21,104 bases of DNA from CAZCFB01 sp964511535 (lineage in GTDB: Bacteria; Myxococcota_A; Polyangia; GCA-2747355; CAZCFB01): the NCBI GenBank assembly GCA_964511535.1, contig CAZEFW010000169.1, positions 1-21,104 of the forward strand. The letters run 5' to 3'. Every line of letters starts with the position of its first letter. The stretch's first letter is position 1. Of this stretch, positions 13,692 through 21,104 are shown piece by piece. A program made the translations under genes and the position numbers. A model generated the notes under the pieces. It searched no databases, had not been told where the DNA came from, and worked only from the letters and a program-made list of their open reading frames with translations.

Positions 13692-14945
13692 ATGGATTGT
13701 AAGGAGACACAGGAGCGCCTCGCTCAGTATATTGATCAGGAGCTGAGCCGTGATGAGCTCCAGGCCGTCGGTGAGCACATCTCCGGCTGCGCCGAGTGTC
13801 GCCTCGAATACGACCAGCAGGGAGCGTTGGACATGTTGCTAAAGAGTTGCTTTACGCCTGAGATTCCCGCCGAACATCTGGACGGACTGTGGCCCAGCCT
13901 CGCCGATAACCTGGAAGGCCAGCCGGCCGCCGGCGGTGGATCCGCGGGTAACGGCCAGGGTGAGATCCACTTCTCCTCCTCGTCGGCCATGCAGATCCTG
14001 AACATCCCCGATCCGAAGGTCGAGGAGGCCGCGGTGGTGGAGGCGCCGGTGGCGGCGCCCGCCGAGGCCCCTGCCGAGGAGCCCTCACCGTGGCGCTGGC
14101 CCGTGGCGCTCATCGCCTCCACCCTCATCGTGGTGGTGGGTGTGCTCGTCTACCAGAACCGTCAGGCCACGGTTCAGGGACCGGGTCCCATGGCCGCGGC
14201 GGCGGGATCGGACCAGCTGAGCCCGGGCGGCGCCCCGGGTGCACCGCCCACCGCGGTGGCCATGGCGCCCACCGGCGAGCCGGCCGCCGAGCCCCTGCCT
14301 GGCTCCGAGCCCGAGCCTGCAGCGGATCCGGCTCCCGGTGAGGCCGAGCCCGCCAAGGAGGGCGCGCCGGAAGAGGCAGCGCCCAAGGATGAAGCCGCGA
14401 GCGGGGCGCCCGCGGCCGTGGCGGCCAAGAAGAAGGCGCGCACCAAGCGGGGCAAGGCCCGGGCGCGCAAGGGCGGCCCCAAGCCTGCCAGCGAGCCCAA
14501 GCCGGCAGTTGCGGCCAAGCCGAAGCCGAAGTCAAGGGCCAGGCCCAAGCCCGCCGGCAAGGGCGACGATCTGCTCGACAGCCTCATCGACAACGCCCTG
14601 GGCGACGAGGGCAAGGCCAAGGCGGCCATGCCGAAGAAGAAGAAGGCCGCGGCGCCCGCGCCCAACATGGATCTGCCCGAGCAGCTCTCCATGAACCAGA
14701 TTCGCGCCTCCATGAACCGGGTCAAGGGGCTGGTGCAGTCGTGCTACGACCGGTTCCAGGTGGAGGGCCGCGCCAACGTGCAGATGGTCATCACCCCCCT
14801 CGGCAAGCCCACCCAGATGCGCATCAAGGGCAAGTTCTTCGGCACCGACACCGGCGCCTGCGTACTCAAGGCGGTCAAGAAGGCCAAGTTCCCCAAGTTC
14901 CGGAGCAAGCCGATGACCATCAAGTACCCGTTCATTCTTCAATAG
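13692..14945 (+). CDS. Membrane zinc-finger anti-sigma factor with AgmX/PglI-type periplasmic domain
   Basis: 417 residues. A cytoplasmic N-terminus carries a zf-HC2 anti-sigma motif (C3, H29, C33, C36 in HISGCAEC). One transmembrane helix spans about 136-154 (WPVALIASTLIVVVGVLVYQ). A long Ala/Pro/Lys/Glu-rich periplasmic linker (about 160-320) leads to a C-terminal domain (about 328-417) like the AgmX/PglI TonB-related domains of myxobacteria, with MNQIRASMNRVKGLVQSCYD and a final KFPKFRSKPMTIKYPF. It most likely holds the upstream ECF sigma factor at the membrane and releases it on an envelope signal. The start ATG has GAGAAG 8 nt upstream. Having a TonB-like effector-type domain on an anti-sigma factor is unusual. 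Confidence 0.88.
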   Translation: MDCKETQERLAQYIDQELSRDELQAVGEHISGCAECRLEYDQQGALDMLLKSCFTPEIPAEHLDGLWPSLADNLEGQPAAGGGSAGNGQGEIHFSSSSAMQILNIPDPKVEEAAVVEAPVAAPAEAPAEEPSPWRWPVALIASTLIVVVGVLVYQNRQATVQGPGPMAAAAGSDQLSPGGAPGAPPTAVAMAPTGEPAAEPLPGSEPEPAADPAPGEAEPAKEGAPEEAAPKDEAASGAPAAVAAKKKARTKRGKARARKGGPKPASEPKPAVAAKPKPKSRARPKPAGKGDDLLDSLIDNALGDEGKAKAAMPKKKKAAAPAPNMDLPEQLSMNQIRASMNRVKGLVQSCYDRFQVEGRANVQMVITPLGKPTQMRIKGKFFGTDTGACVLKAVKKAKFPKFRSKPMTIKYPFILQ

Positions 14946-15047
14946 CCCGCCAGAGAAAGTCGCCCAGGAAATGCTCCTGAGGCGAAGTCCATCTCAAGAC
15001 TCGCCGTCCACGTCTACGTCAAAGCTGGTGATGGATGGGGGCTACGG

Positions 15048-15219
15048 GGCTAACCTGGATATTGCGCCAAGGGGCCGTCACGAGGCGTCCGGGACCGAGG
15101 CGCAGGGGACCCGCGACGACGAAAGCATACTGGTGCGTATGGTGAGGCGGCGCGGGAGCCGCTGCGCCGACGGTAACGGACGCCGCAGCAGGGCATCTGG
15201 CGCAATATCCAGGCTAACC
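15048..15219. mobile_element. MITE-like element with 14-bp terminal inverted repeats and 8-bp target duplication
   Basis: A 156-bp body (15056-15211) starts with TGGATATTGCGCCA and ends with the exact reverse complement. It is flanked on both sides by GGCTAACC (15048-15055 and 15212-15219), as expected of an 8-bp target-site duplication. A second inner inverted repeat (GGCGTCCG 15084-15091 with CGGACGCC 15177-15184) lies inside. There is no coding potential. The right-hand duplication contains the stop codon of the YscJ-like gene. This is the whole of the noncoding stretch 14946-15213 apart from about 100 featureless bases on its left. Confidence 0.6.
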
Positions 15220-15960
15220 CTTCCGTCGAATGCTCTTGCTCAGCAGGCTGACGCTGGATTCCAGATCGAGGTCGAGCTCGGTGTCAACTTCGCCGTGGCC
15301 AGGCGCGCCCTGCCCTCCAGCCACCGCCGGCCCCCGTCGCAGGCCGTAGATGGCGATGAGTCCGAGCAGGATGATCAGGGCGAGGCCCGCGCAGAGCGCC
15401 GCCAGCAGCGCCGGCCGGGAGGCAGGGCTCACCTGAAACGGCCCGAGGGCGACGGTTGTCGGTGAAGGGGTCGCAGTGGGCGCCGCGACCTTGAGCACCA
15501 CGCTGACCTGCTCCGGCTTCATGCCCTGCACGCCGCCCGCCACCAGGCGCCGGACCTCGGCCGCGCTCATGGGCGACGCATCGCCCGCCGCAGCGCGCAA
15601 TACCAACAGCACCGAAGCCCGGGGCGCTTCCGGCGTCGCGCGCTGCAGGTCCAGCAGCGGCACCCGCCGGCCCAGGGCCAGGTGCACCCTGGCCTGCAGC
15701 ACGCCGTCCACCGCCTCCAGGGTCCGGGCCAGCCGCTCGCCCAGGGCCTGCTCGAGCAACGCCTGCCGCTGCCCCGGCCAGGGGAGCAACCCGGGCTGAC
15801 CCGGGGCCGGCCCGTTGCCCTGGCGCGCAGTCGCGCCATGCCCCGCGTCAACCCCGGCGAGCGGACGTGGCGGGCGGAGGTCGCAGCCGGCGAGGGCGGA
15901 GACCAGCGCGGCCAGCAGAATCAGGCGCCCCCGGAAGCTGCATGAATCCATGGTTCGCAT
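15214..15960 (-). CDS. YscJ/FliF-like lipoprotein (SctJ-type), lacking the first ring domain
   Basis: 248 residues. Signal peptide with lipobox LAGC (C26), a Gly/Pro-rich segment, then one ring-building domain (about 67-157): RLARTLEAVDGVLQARVHLAL, ASVLLVL and AEVRRLVAGGVQGMKPEQVSVVL, closely following the second domain of YscJ/SctJ and FliF. A transmembrane helix spans about 184-207. YscJ-family proteins form the inner-membrane ring of type III secretion systems. The first domain, present in YscJ, is missing here, and no other secretion gene is in view. ATG 15960 follows the sigma-factor stop by 6 nt with AGGAG 9 nt upstream. The stop codon lies in the flanking duplication of a MITE-like element. 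Could be a remnant or a specialised small ring protein. Confidence 0.75.
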   Translation of the reverse strand: MRTMDSCSFRGRLILLAALVSALAGCDLRPPRPLAGVDAGHGATARQGNGPAPGQPGLLPWPGQRQALLEQALGERLARTLEAVDGVLQARVHLALGRRVPLLDLQRATPEAPRASVLLVLRAAAGDASPMSAAEVRRLVAGGVQGMKPEQVSVVLKVAAPTATPSPTTVALGPFQVSPASRPALLAALCAGLALIILLGLIAIYGLRRGPAVAGGQGAPGHGEVDTELDLDLESSVSLLSKSIRRKG

Positions 15961-15966
15961 CCGGGC

Positions 15967-16644
15967 TCACTCCTGCTTCGAGAGCATGTCCGCCAGGCGG
16001 CGCACTGCCCGGGCGTGCAGACGACAGGCCCAGGATCGGCTCAGGCCGAGCTTGGCCCCCGCCTCGGCCAGAGAGAGGTGTCGATAGTAGTGCAACCGGA
16101 CCAGCCGCCGTTCCCGCTCGGGCAGCTGCCGCAGGGCGCGCGTCAGGTCCGAGCGCGCCTCCTGTTCGTCGATGATCTGCTCCATCTCTGGCGGATCCGT
16201 CGACACCGGCTCGGGTCGGTCATCGGCGTCCAGGGACATCACGTAGACCGCGGCGATCTCGTTCAGCGCGCCGGCCAGTCGCTCCACCCTGGCAGCCTTG
16301 CCGCCGCCCTGCTCCGACGACGGGTTATCAGCCCTGTCCTGCATCACCGCGTCCGCCCCAGCGTCGAAGCGGAGCGACGCCCGTCGGCTGAACAGTCCTT
16401 GCTGGCGCAGCGCATCGTAGATCGCCCCGCGGACCCGGTAATGGGCGAAGGTGGTGAAGGCCACGCCGCGCTCGGGGTCCCAGCGCTCGGCCGCCTCCAC
16501 CAGCCCGGCGTTCCCGGCCGCGATCATCTCATCCAGCAGCTGCGTGCGCAGGCCGTGCCGGTCACGGATCTTGAACGCCATGGCTCGCGAAAAGCCGAGG
16601 TGTTCCTGGATCAGCTTGTGGCGCTCCGGCTCGGGCAGCGACAT
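15967..16644 (-). CDS. FliA/WhiG-like sigma-70 family factor
   Basis: 225 residues. Region 2 is typical of sigma28: GFSRAMAFKIRDRHG, then MIAAGNAGLVEAAERWDPERGVAFTTFAHYRVRGAIYDALRQQ. Region 4 near the C-terminus has LPERERRLVRLHYYRHLSLAEAGAKLGLSRSWACRLHARAVRRL. The middle region is shortened and weakly conserved. Such factors normally direct flagellar or related secretion genes; here the next gene, 6 nt downstream, is a YscJ/FliF-like lipoprotein, which supports a link with a type III-like apparatus. Start ATG 16644 has AGGAG with 8 nt spacing. No anti-sigma FlgM is seen. Confidence 0.88.
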   Translation of the reverse strand: MSLPEPERHKLIQEHLGFSRAMAFKIRDRHGLRTQLLDEMIAAGNAGLVEAAERWDPERGVAFTTFAHYRVRGAIYDALRQQGLFSRRASLRFDAGADAVMQDRADNPSSEQGGGKAARVERLAGALNEIAAVYVMSLDADDRPEPVSTDPPEMEQIIDEQEARSDLTRALRQLPERERRLVRLHYYRHLSLAEAGAKLGLSRSWACRLHARAVRRLADMLSKQE

Positions 16645-16757
16645 CAGGCGCGCTCCTGGTCAGGGCCAAACGGAGTCCCGGGAAATTGTCAATCTGTCAC
16701 GGGCGGCGGCGGAGTCGTGCAATCCTGGCAGAGGGGCAACGGGCTGGCGCGGCTCGA

Positions 16758-17153
16758 TCAGCTCTTGCCGGTACCCTTGAGGTATCGCATCAGCGTCCTG
16801 CGGCGCTCTTCGTCCAGGTCGATGTAGCGGATACCCATGTCGCAGGGCGGCTCGGTGCTGCTCCAGACCACGACCCCCTGGGTGGCCACGGACGCGTCCA
16901 TGTCCGGAAAATTGATCACGAGGTCCACCACCGTCCCCTCCTCCTCGACGCTGTCGCTCAGGATGCGAATTCCACCAATGCTGATGTCGACGATTCGGTG
17001 GTTCAGGAGCAACTCCCGGCCGGTACAGTCCACCAGCGCGGTGACCTCGAAGCGTGGATGTTCGCGCAGATCATCATCAGCATCCGCGTCAGCCACCGCA
17101 GCAGACATATCCCCGCCAGCATCGGTTGCTCCACTGTCGTCGCTCTGGGGCAT
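16758..17153 (-). CDS. PilZ-domain protein (c-di-GMP receptor type)
   Basis: 131 residues. The RxxxR motif R30-E-H-P-R34 and the D56-I-S-I-G-G61 motif (DxSxxG) are the two c-di-GMP-contacting elements of PilZ. The first about 28 residues are acidic and probably flexible. It is a free-standing PilZ protein that would change partner binding in response to c-di-GMP; the partner is unknown. Start ATG 17153 has GGAG 7 nt upstream. It precedes the FliA-like sigma gene on the same strand by 113 nt, so the second-messenger link to that unit is only positional. Confidence 0.9.
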   Translation of the reverse strand: MPQSDDSGATDAGGDMSAAVADADADDDLREHPRFEVTALVDCTGRELLLNHRIVDISIGGIRILSDSVEEEGTVVDLVINFPDMDASVATQGVVVWSSTEPPCDMGIRYIDLDEERRRTLMRYLKGTGKS

Positions 17154-17187
17154 CCCTGGTCTCCAACCTTTTCAATCTATGCAGCTT

Positions 17188-17216
17188 ATGATCATTCGAG
17201 CAAGCCGCCGGGTCAA
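17188..17216 (-). promoter_or_regulatory. Candidate promoter of the PilZ gene
   Basis: On the minus strand TTGACC (17216-17211, 5/6) and GATCAT (17193-17188, 4/6) with 17 nt spacing, 35 nt before the start codon. Confidence 0.4.
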
Positions 17217-17302
17217 CCATGGATTGACGCCTCCCCTCGGGCCCGGCGACGGCCGCCACATGTCCCTTGCGTGTGACGCCAAGGCGTAGGAAAACCCAGG
17301 TT

Positions 17303-19681
17303 GTGACACTCCGTCGTTTCATCCCTGCCCTGTTGCTGTTCTGGGCCGGTTCAGGGAGCGCCAGCGCTCAGACCCTGATGGACCGGGACTACCCGTTTCG
17401 CTCCACAGGGCAGCGTGACACGGTGCAGCGCCATATCGCGCATGTGCTGAGGCCGACCCTCACCTTTCCCGCGCTTGGGCGTCCATCTGGACGGCTATCG
17501 GTGCTGGTCAAACCCACGGAACAACCGGAAAAAACCCCGAGCGCCACCGCCCCCTCCGGTGCCAGGACGCGGTGGCAGCTCTTCCTCAGCAGGCGCGGCG
17601 TGGGCCCGGCGCGCTCCCTTGCCGTGCGATCAGCGAGGCGTGAGGGCGGGGTGGTTCAGCTGGAGGCGGTGATCCCCGCCGGTCTGGCACGGGATGTGTA
17701 TGACCTGAGGGTGATGGGACTCGGCATCAACGAAAACCAGCCCAACGCCGTGCGTATCGTCGGCCGGGAAAAGCCCCGCCGGTTTCGCTTCGCGGTGCTC
17801 ACCGACCACCAGCTGTGGGACCCGAGCTACCGCATCACCGGCAGGGCCATCAACGCGGGCCAGTTCCCCAGCCCGGAGGACGCCACCGAGAACCTGGTCA
17901 TCGCGCGGCAGGAGCTCCACGAGTTGAGCCTGCTCGACCCGGAGTTTGTGCTGCTACCTGGAGATCTGGTCTACGGCGTGGACTACCCGCGGGAGTACCG
18001 GCAAGCGAGGGAGCTGTTGCGCCGGGCCCGGCTGCCGGTGTTCGCGGTGCCCGGGAACCATGACGCCTACGCTGCGTACGTGGTCAAGCTGCGCGGCGGG
18101 GCGCTGACCCTGGTGGCCGGGGCGCTGGAGTGCAAGAAGCACCTGGAGGGCGAGCTCACCTGGGGCAAGACGTGGGTATTCGCCACTTGCCTGTACGGGG
18201 ACATCAAAGACCTGCTCTACGCCGATCTGCACCGGGACGGGTTGAACTACTGGCGGCGGCAGCTCGGCCCGCCTGCCTACGCGTTCTCCCACGGCGGGCT
18301 GCGCTTCGTCGGGATCAACACCTACGGCGGCACCCCGGAGCGACGCCACGCCTTCTCCCTGTTCATGGACGCCTTCGACCTGAAGCTGGGGGTCCCTGCG
18401 GTGGACAACTACGGCGGCTACCTGACCGACGCCGCGCTGGCCTGGATCGAGGCCCAGGCCAGGCAGGCTGCCCGCGCCGGGGAGACGCCGGTCTTCTTCG
18501 GCCACCACGACCCCCGGGGCAACGAAAAGGGCGCGGCCTATCACGCCAACGAGGCGTTCCCCACCGATCCGGTGTCCATGGGCGGCTTCGAGGAGTGGAA
18601 CTTCGACTCAAAGACCTGGGACAGCGACCCGGCGGACAAGCGGACCGACGAGACCGCCGGGCGAAACAGCGGCCTCTCCCTGCTGCGGATCCTCGCCCGG
18701 CATGGCGGCTACTACCTGTCCGGCCATGTGCACAGGGACCAGCGGCGCATCTTCAGCCCGGGCGACAAGGTGCGGGGGATCACCGTGCAGCGGCGGCTGG
18801 AGTTCATCCGCACCACCACCGCCGCGTCCGGCGCCACCGGCGCGGGGTACTGGGGCTACCGCCTGATCCAGGTGGAGGACGGCAAGATCAAGTCCGTGGA
18901 CTACGACCCCGACCACCACCTGGCGTCGGTGCCGGCGGGCAACCTGTGGGCCTCGCGCAAGTCGGGCGACCCACCGGAGGTGGAGATCGCCTCGGGGCTG
19001 CCCCGCCATACGCGGGTGGTGATCCCGTTCGAGCTCGCCCGGCGGGACGAGGGGTACCGGTTCCGCGTGCGGCCAGGCCTGAAAAACGCCGTGGCGCCCG
19101 CGGCGTCGGAGGCGGCCCGGGTGGAGCAGCTCACGCGCAGCGGGGAGACCTTCGACTATCGCGTCGCGGTCACCCTGCCGGCGGCGCCCTACCCACCGGT
19201 CGAGCGCGGCATCGTCCGGCGCATCCTCCGCGCCCTGCCCGCCCGCGGCAACAAGCCCCCGGTCCCGAAAATGGCCGCGGCGGTCTCCGGGCAGGCGGCG
19301 CTGCGGCCGGTGGATCGCCCCCTGACCACCACCACGGGGCAGACGTTGCTCCTGTCGGCCGAGGGCACCACCGACGCCGAAGGGGACCGCATCATCGAGT
19401 ACCGCTGGGTCCTGGCGGGCGAGCGTGAGGCGGTGGGGCCGAGGGTGGCCCACCGCTTCAGCGGCGCCGGGCAGTTCCCGGTGCGTTTGTATGTCACCGA
19501 CGAGGCGGGCGCCCGGGCCAGCCTGCTGCGCACCTTCATCGTCAAGCCCCCGCCGCCGCCGGGATGCGCCGGCTGCTGCACCGAGCAGGGGCGCCCTGGC
19601 GCCGCCGGGATGCTGGTGCTGCTTTGCCTGGCTGGCCTGGCGGGCACCGTGTACATCCGACACCGCCGGAGGCGCCGATGA
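17303..19681 (+). CDS. Secreted calcineurin-like metallophosphoesterase with PKD and MYXO-CTERM-like anchor
   Basis: 792 residues from GTG 17303. Signal peptide about 1-22 (ending ASA before QTL). The catalytic domain (about 162-510) shows LTDHQ (167-171, with Q where most members have DxH), PGD (219-221), GNHD (251-254), FGHHD and GHVH: the dimetal site of calcineurin-like phosphoesterases. A PKD-like domain lies about 665-750 (ending in VRLYVTDEAGA), followed by a Cys-rich CAGCC, a hydrophobic helix and RHRRRRR at the C-terminus, matching MYXO-CTERM sorting signals that are processed in Myxococcota. So it is probably exported and surface-anchored. TTG 17267 or GTG 17273 are longer starts but would spoil the signal peptide with a basic extension. 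Substrate unknown. Confidence 0.88.
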   Translation: MTLRRFIPALLLFWAGSGSASAQTLMDRDYPFRSTGQRDTVQRHIAHVLRPTLTFPALGRPSGRLSVLVKPTEQPEKTPSATAPSGARTRWQLFLSRRGVGPARSLAVRSARREGGVVQLEAVIPAGLARDVYDLRVMGLGINENQPNAVRIVGREKPRRFRFAVLTDHQLWDPSYRITGRAINAGQFPSPEDATENLVIARQELHELSLLDPEFVLLPGDLVYGVDYPREYRQARELLRRARLPVFAVPGNHDAYAAYVVKLRGGALTLVAGALECKKHLEGELTWGKTWVFATCLYGDIKDLLYADLHRDGLNYWRRQLGPPAYAFSHGGLRFVGINTYGGTPERRHAFSLFMDAFDLKLGVPAVDNYGGYLTDAALAWIEAQARQAARAGETPVFFGHHDPRGNEKGAAYHANEAFPTDPVSMGGFEEWNFDSKTWDSDPADKRTDETAGRNSGLSLLRILARHGGYYLSGHVHRDQRRIFSPGDKVRGITVQRRLEFIRTTTAASGATGAGYWGYRLIQVEDGKIKSVDYDPDHHLASVPAGNLWASRKSGDPPEVEIASGLPRHTRVVIPFELARRDEGYRFRVRPGLKNAVAPAASEAARVEQLTRSGETFDYRVAVTLPAAPYPPVERGIVRRILRALPARGNKPPVPKMAAAVSGQAALRPVDRPLTTTTGQTLLLSAEGTTDAEGDRIIEYRWVLAGEREAVGPRVAHRFSGAGQFPVRLYVTDEAGARASLLRTFIVKPPPPPGCAGCCTEQGRPGAAGMLVLLCLAGLAGTVYIRHRRRRR

Positions 19682-19722
19682 TCTGCGCTCCGCCGCGCTG
19701 CCGGCCCTCCAGGCCACCGACC

Positions 19723-19742
19723 GTCGACTGTCGACTGTCGAC
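19723..19742. repeat. Short GTCGACT tandem repeat
   Basis: GTCGACT at 19723 and 19730, then GTCGAC at 19737. Each unit is a 6-bp palindrome plus T. It lies in the 112-bp gap between the phosphoesterase and the lipoprotein gene. Confidence 0.8.
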
Positions 19743-19793
19743 CCGATGGAATCTGGTGTATGACTGTCTAGCTCATCCAGGAGAAGCGAACCT

Positions 19794-20294
19794 ATGACTC
19801 AGCGCCGACACACAAGACTGATGCTGCTCTGGCTGGTGGCCGCTGGCCTCGGCCTGGCCGGCACCGGGTGCTCAAAGCAGAAGCTGATCCCCAACACAAA
19901 GGTGATCGACACCAAGCTGAACCGGGACATCCTCCGGGTGGTGGAGAAGTACCGCAAGGCCGTGGGCAAGAAGGACAAGATCGCCATCCTGGCGCTGGTC
20001 CACCCCACCTACCAGGACCACGGCGGCACCCCCGAGGGGGGCGACGACATCGACTTCACCGGCCTGAAGAAGCTGCTCGCCTCTCGCTTCAAGATGACCA
20101 CCAAGATCCGCATGCGCATCGAGTACCAGGCGGTGATCATCAAGGGACGGGAGGCCAACGTCGACACCTACATCGACGCCACCTTCGTCTACGACCAGCC
20201 CGGCTCCAACCCACGCTGGCGGCGGCTCACCGACTTCAACCGGTTCCGGTTGATCAAGGAGAAGAACCGCTGGCAGTTCCTCAGCGGACTGTAG
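19794..20294 (+). CDS. NTF2/SnoaL-like lipoprotein of unknown function
   Basis: 166 residues. Basic n-region, hydrophobic stretch LMLLWLVAAGLGLAGTG, then C26 as the likely lipidated cysteine (the -3 residue is Gly, so the lipobox is imperfect). The mature part has the shape of a small NTF2-like cone fold: an N-terminal helix (RDILRVVEKYRKAVGKKD), ILALVHPTYQDHGG, and a run of strands (IRMRIEYQAVIIKGREANVDTYIDATFVYD, NRFRLIKEKNRWQFL). No catalytic residues can be named. ATG 19794 has AGGAG 10 nt upstream. Follows the phosphoesterase by 112 nt in the same direction. Confidence 0.75.
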   Translation: MTQRRHTRLMLLWLVAAGLGLAGTGCSKQKLIPNTKVIDTKLNRDILRVVEKYRKAVGKKDKIAILALVHPTYQDHGGTPEGGDDIDFTGLKKLLASRFKMTTKIRMRIEYQAVIIKGREANVDTYIDATFVYDQPGSNPRWRRLTDFNRFRLIKEKNRWQFLSGL

Positions 20295-20485
20295 TCCGGG
20301 GACCTGTCCCGGGTCCTTCGCCCTTCCTCGCCTCCCCCAGAGCCCACTCCTGCTCCCGCGGCACGCGGCCAGGGTCAACTGTCCCCCACTGGGAGTCCAG
20401 TCCCCGGTCGGAGGCCAGGAGCAGGCTGAATCTCTTGAAAATTCGCGCACTGTAAGGTGGCACCGCGCTTGCATTTCGCGGGCGC
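20295..20485. other. Noncoding gap with small GC hairpins
   Basis: A 191-bp gap between two lipoprotein genes. It holds short palindromes such as ACTGG-gagt-CCAGT (20388-20401) and a GGACC/GGTCC arm near 20305, without a T-tract, so none is a convincing terminator. No promoter could be called with confidence. Confidence 0.4.
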
Positions 20486-21104
20486 ATGGGAGCCTTCGCC
20501 CGGACACAGCACAACAACCTGATTCGCGGCCTCGTGCTTGCCGTGCTGGCCGCAGCTCTCTGCTCATGCGCCGGTACGTTCTCGCGCGGCGGGCAGCAGG
20601 GGGAAACGGACGGCGGGCTGATGGAGGACGGGCAGATCGGCCTGCTGGACCAGGCGCACCTCGGGGACCTGCAGCAGCCCTCGGCGACTGACCTCGGCAA
20701 GGAGGTTTGCGGCAACGGCCTGGACGACGACGGGGACGGCAAGGTGGATGAAGGGTGCAGCTGCAACCCGGCGACCCAGGCGACCCAGGCCTGCTTCGTG
20801 GGCAAGCCGGCTCACGCCGGGGTCGGCGTCTGCGCCATGGGCAAGCAGCTCTGCCTGGCCAAGGGGCTCAACAATCAGTGGGGCCCCTGCAGCGGCTCGG
20901 GCGCGCCGGGCAAGGAGGACTGCGTCGACGGCAAGGACAACGACTGCAACGGCAAGGTGGACGACGGCGCCGGGTGTACCTGCAAGCCGGGCGACACCAA
21001 GGTGTGCTACACCGGCCCCTCCACCAGCCGAAAGAAGGGGATCTGCAAAGACGGCGTGGCCATGTGCAACAGCAGCGGCACCGGCTGGGGCAAGAGCTGC
21101 CTGG
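20486..21104 (+). CDS. MopE-like lipoprotein with metal-binding repeats, partial
   Basis: 206 residues before the window ends. Signal peptide with a clear lipobox LCSC (C28). The mature part has at least two repeats of about 70 residues (75-136 and 146-206): an acidic loop CGNGLDDDGDGKVDEGC or CVDGKDNDCNGKVDDGAGC, then Cys-rich segments (GVGVCAMGKQLC, GICKDGVAMC) ending in WG-x-C. The acidic loops are like the putative metal-binding motif of MopE-type proteins, common in Myxococcota and resembling Ca2+-binding loops. Start ATG is the first in frame; no Shine-Dalgarno is visible. Likely surface or periplasmic; binding and role are inferred. Confidence 0.85.
   Translation, partial: MGAFARTQHNNLIRGLVLAVLAAALCSCAGTFSRGGQQGETDGGLMEDGQIGLLDQAHLGDLQQPSATDLGKEVCGNGLDDDGDGKVDEGCSCNPATQATQACFVGKPAHAGVGVCAMGKQLCLAKGLNNQWGPCSGSGAPGKEDCVDGKDNDCNGKVDDGAGCTCKPGDTKVCYTGPSTSRKKGICKDGVAMCNSSGTGWGKSCL

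Noticed and set aside
16687..16692. TTGACA (minus strand) as the promoter of the FliA-like gene
   Set aside because: No matching -10 hexamer at the right distance.

Overview
This is a GC-rich window that looks like chromosome from a Myxococcota-type (deltaproteobacterial) bacterium. The main lineage clues are a MYXO-CTERM-like C-terminal sorting signal (Cys cluster, hydrophobic helix, Arg run) on a secreted phosphoesterase, a lipoprotein with MopE-type acidic metal-binding repeats, an anti-sigma factor ending in an AgmX/PglI-type TonB-like domain, and an IF3 with a myxobacterial-style acidic tail and a non-AUG start. No sequence search could be run, so lineage and family calls rest on motif recognition.

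Layout. 1-1433 (minus): the two subunits of an NfnAB/SudAB-type NAD(P)H:ferredoxin flavoprotein, the large one cut by the window edge. 1677-2336 (plus): infC, read from an AUA codon behind a perfect Shine-Dalgarno and without its usual partners rpmI-rplT. 2367-6157 (minus): a tightly coupled pair, an 808-residue protein joining a degenerate B12/radical-SAM region to a PRMT-type methyltransferase, then a FolB (dihydroneopterin aldolase)-flavoprotein fusion. 6323-6767 (plus): two tandem small proteins with a bacterial histone fold, ended by a terminator. 6826-7386 (plus): a GNAT acetyltransferase. 7387-7735: three composite palindromic repeat units. 7733-12239 (minus): a holB-ricT-metG operon. 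12301-12957 (plus): PspA. 13047-14945 (plus): an ECF sigma factor with its membrane zinc-finger anti-sigma factor. 14946-15213: a MITE-like element. 15214-17153 (minus): a YscJ/FliF-like lipoprotein, a FliA-like sigma factor and a PilZ protein. 17303 to the end (plus): secreted or surface proteins, namely a metallophosphoesterase with PKD and MYXO-CTERM, an NTF2-like lipoprotein and a partial MopE-like lipoprotein.

The most interesting part is 2.4-7.4 kb. Two lysine/proline-tailed histone-fold proteins are divergently transcribed from a PRMT-like enzyme gene (start codons 165 bp apart) and followed by a GNAT gene. In eukaryotes PRMTs and GNATs are histone-modifying families, so the arrangement invites the hypothesis of a bacterial histone-modification locus; that link is inferred from gene order only. 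The PRMT-like protein is itself unusual: its N-terminal half looks like a DUF4080-type B12-binding radical SAM enzyme that has lost the cluster-binding cysteines.

Several genes without a Shine-Dalgarno (ECF sigma factor, holB, the PRMT fusion, GNAT) have a -10-like hexamer 6-8 nt before the start codon, which suggests leaderless mRNAs.
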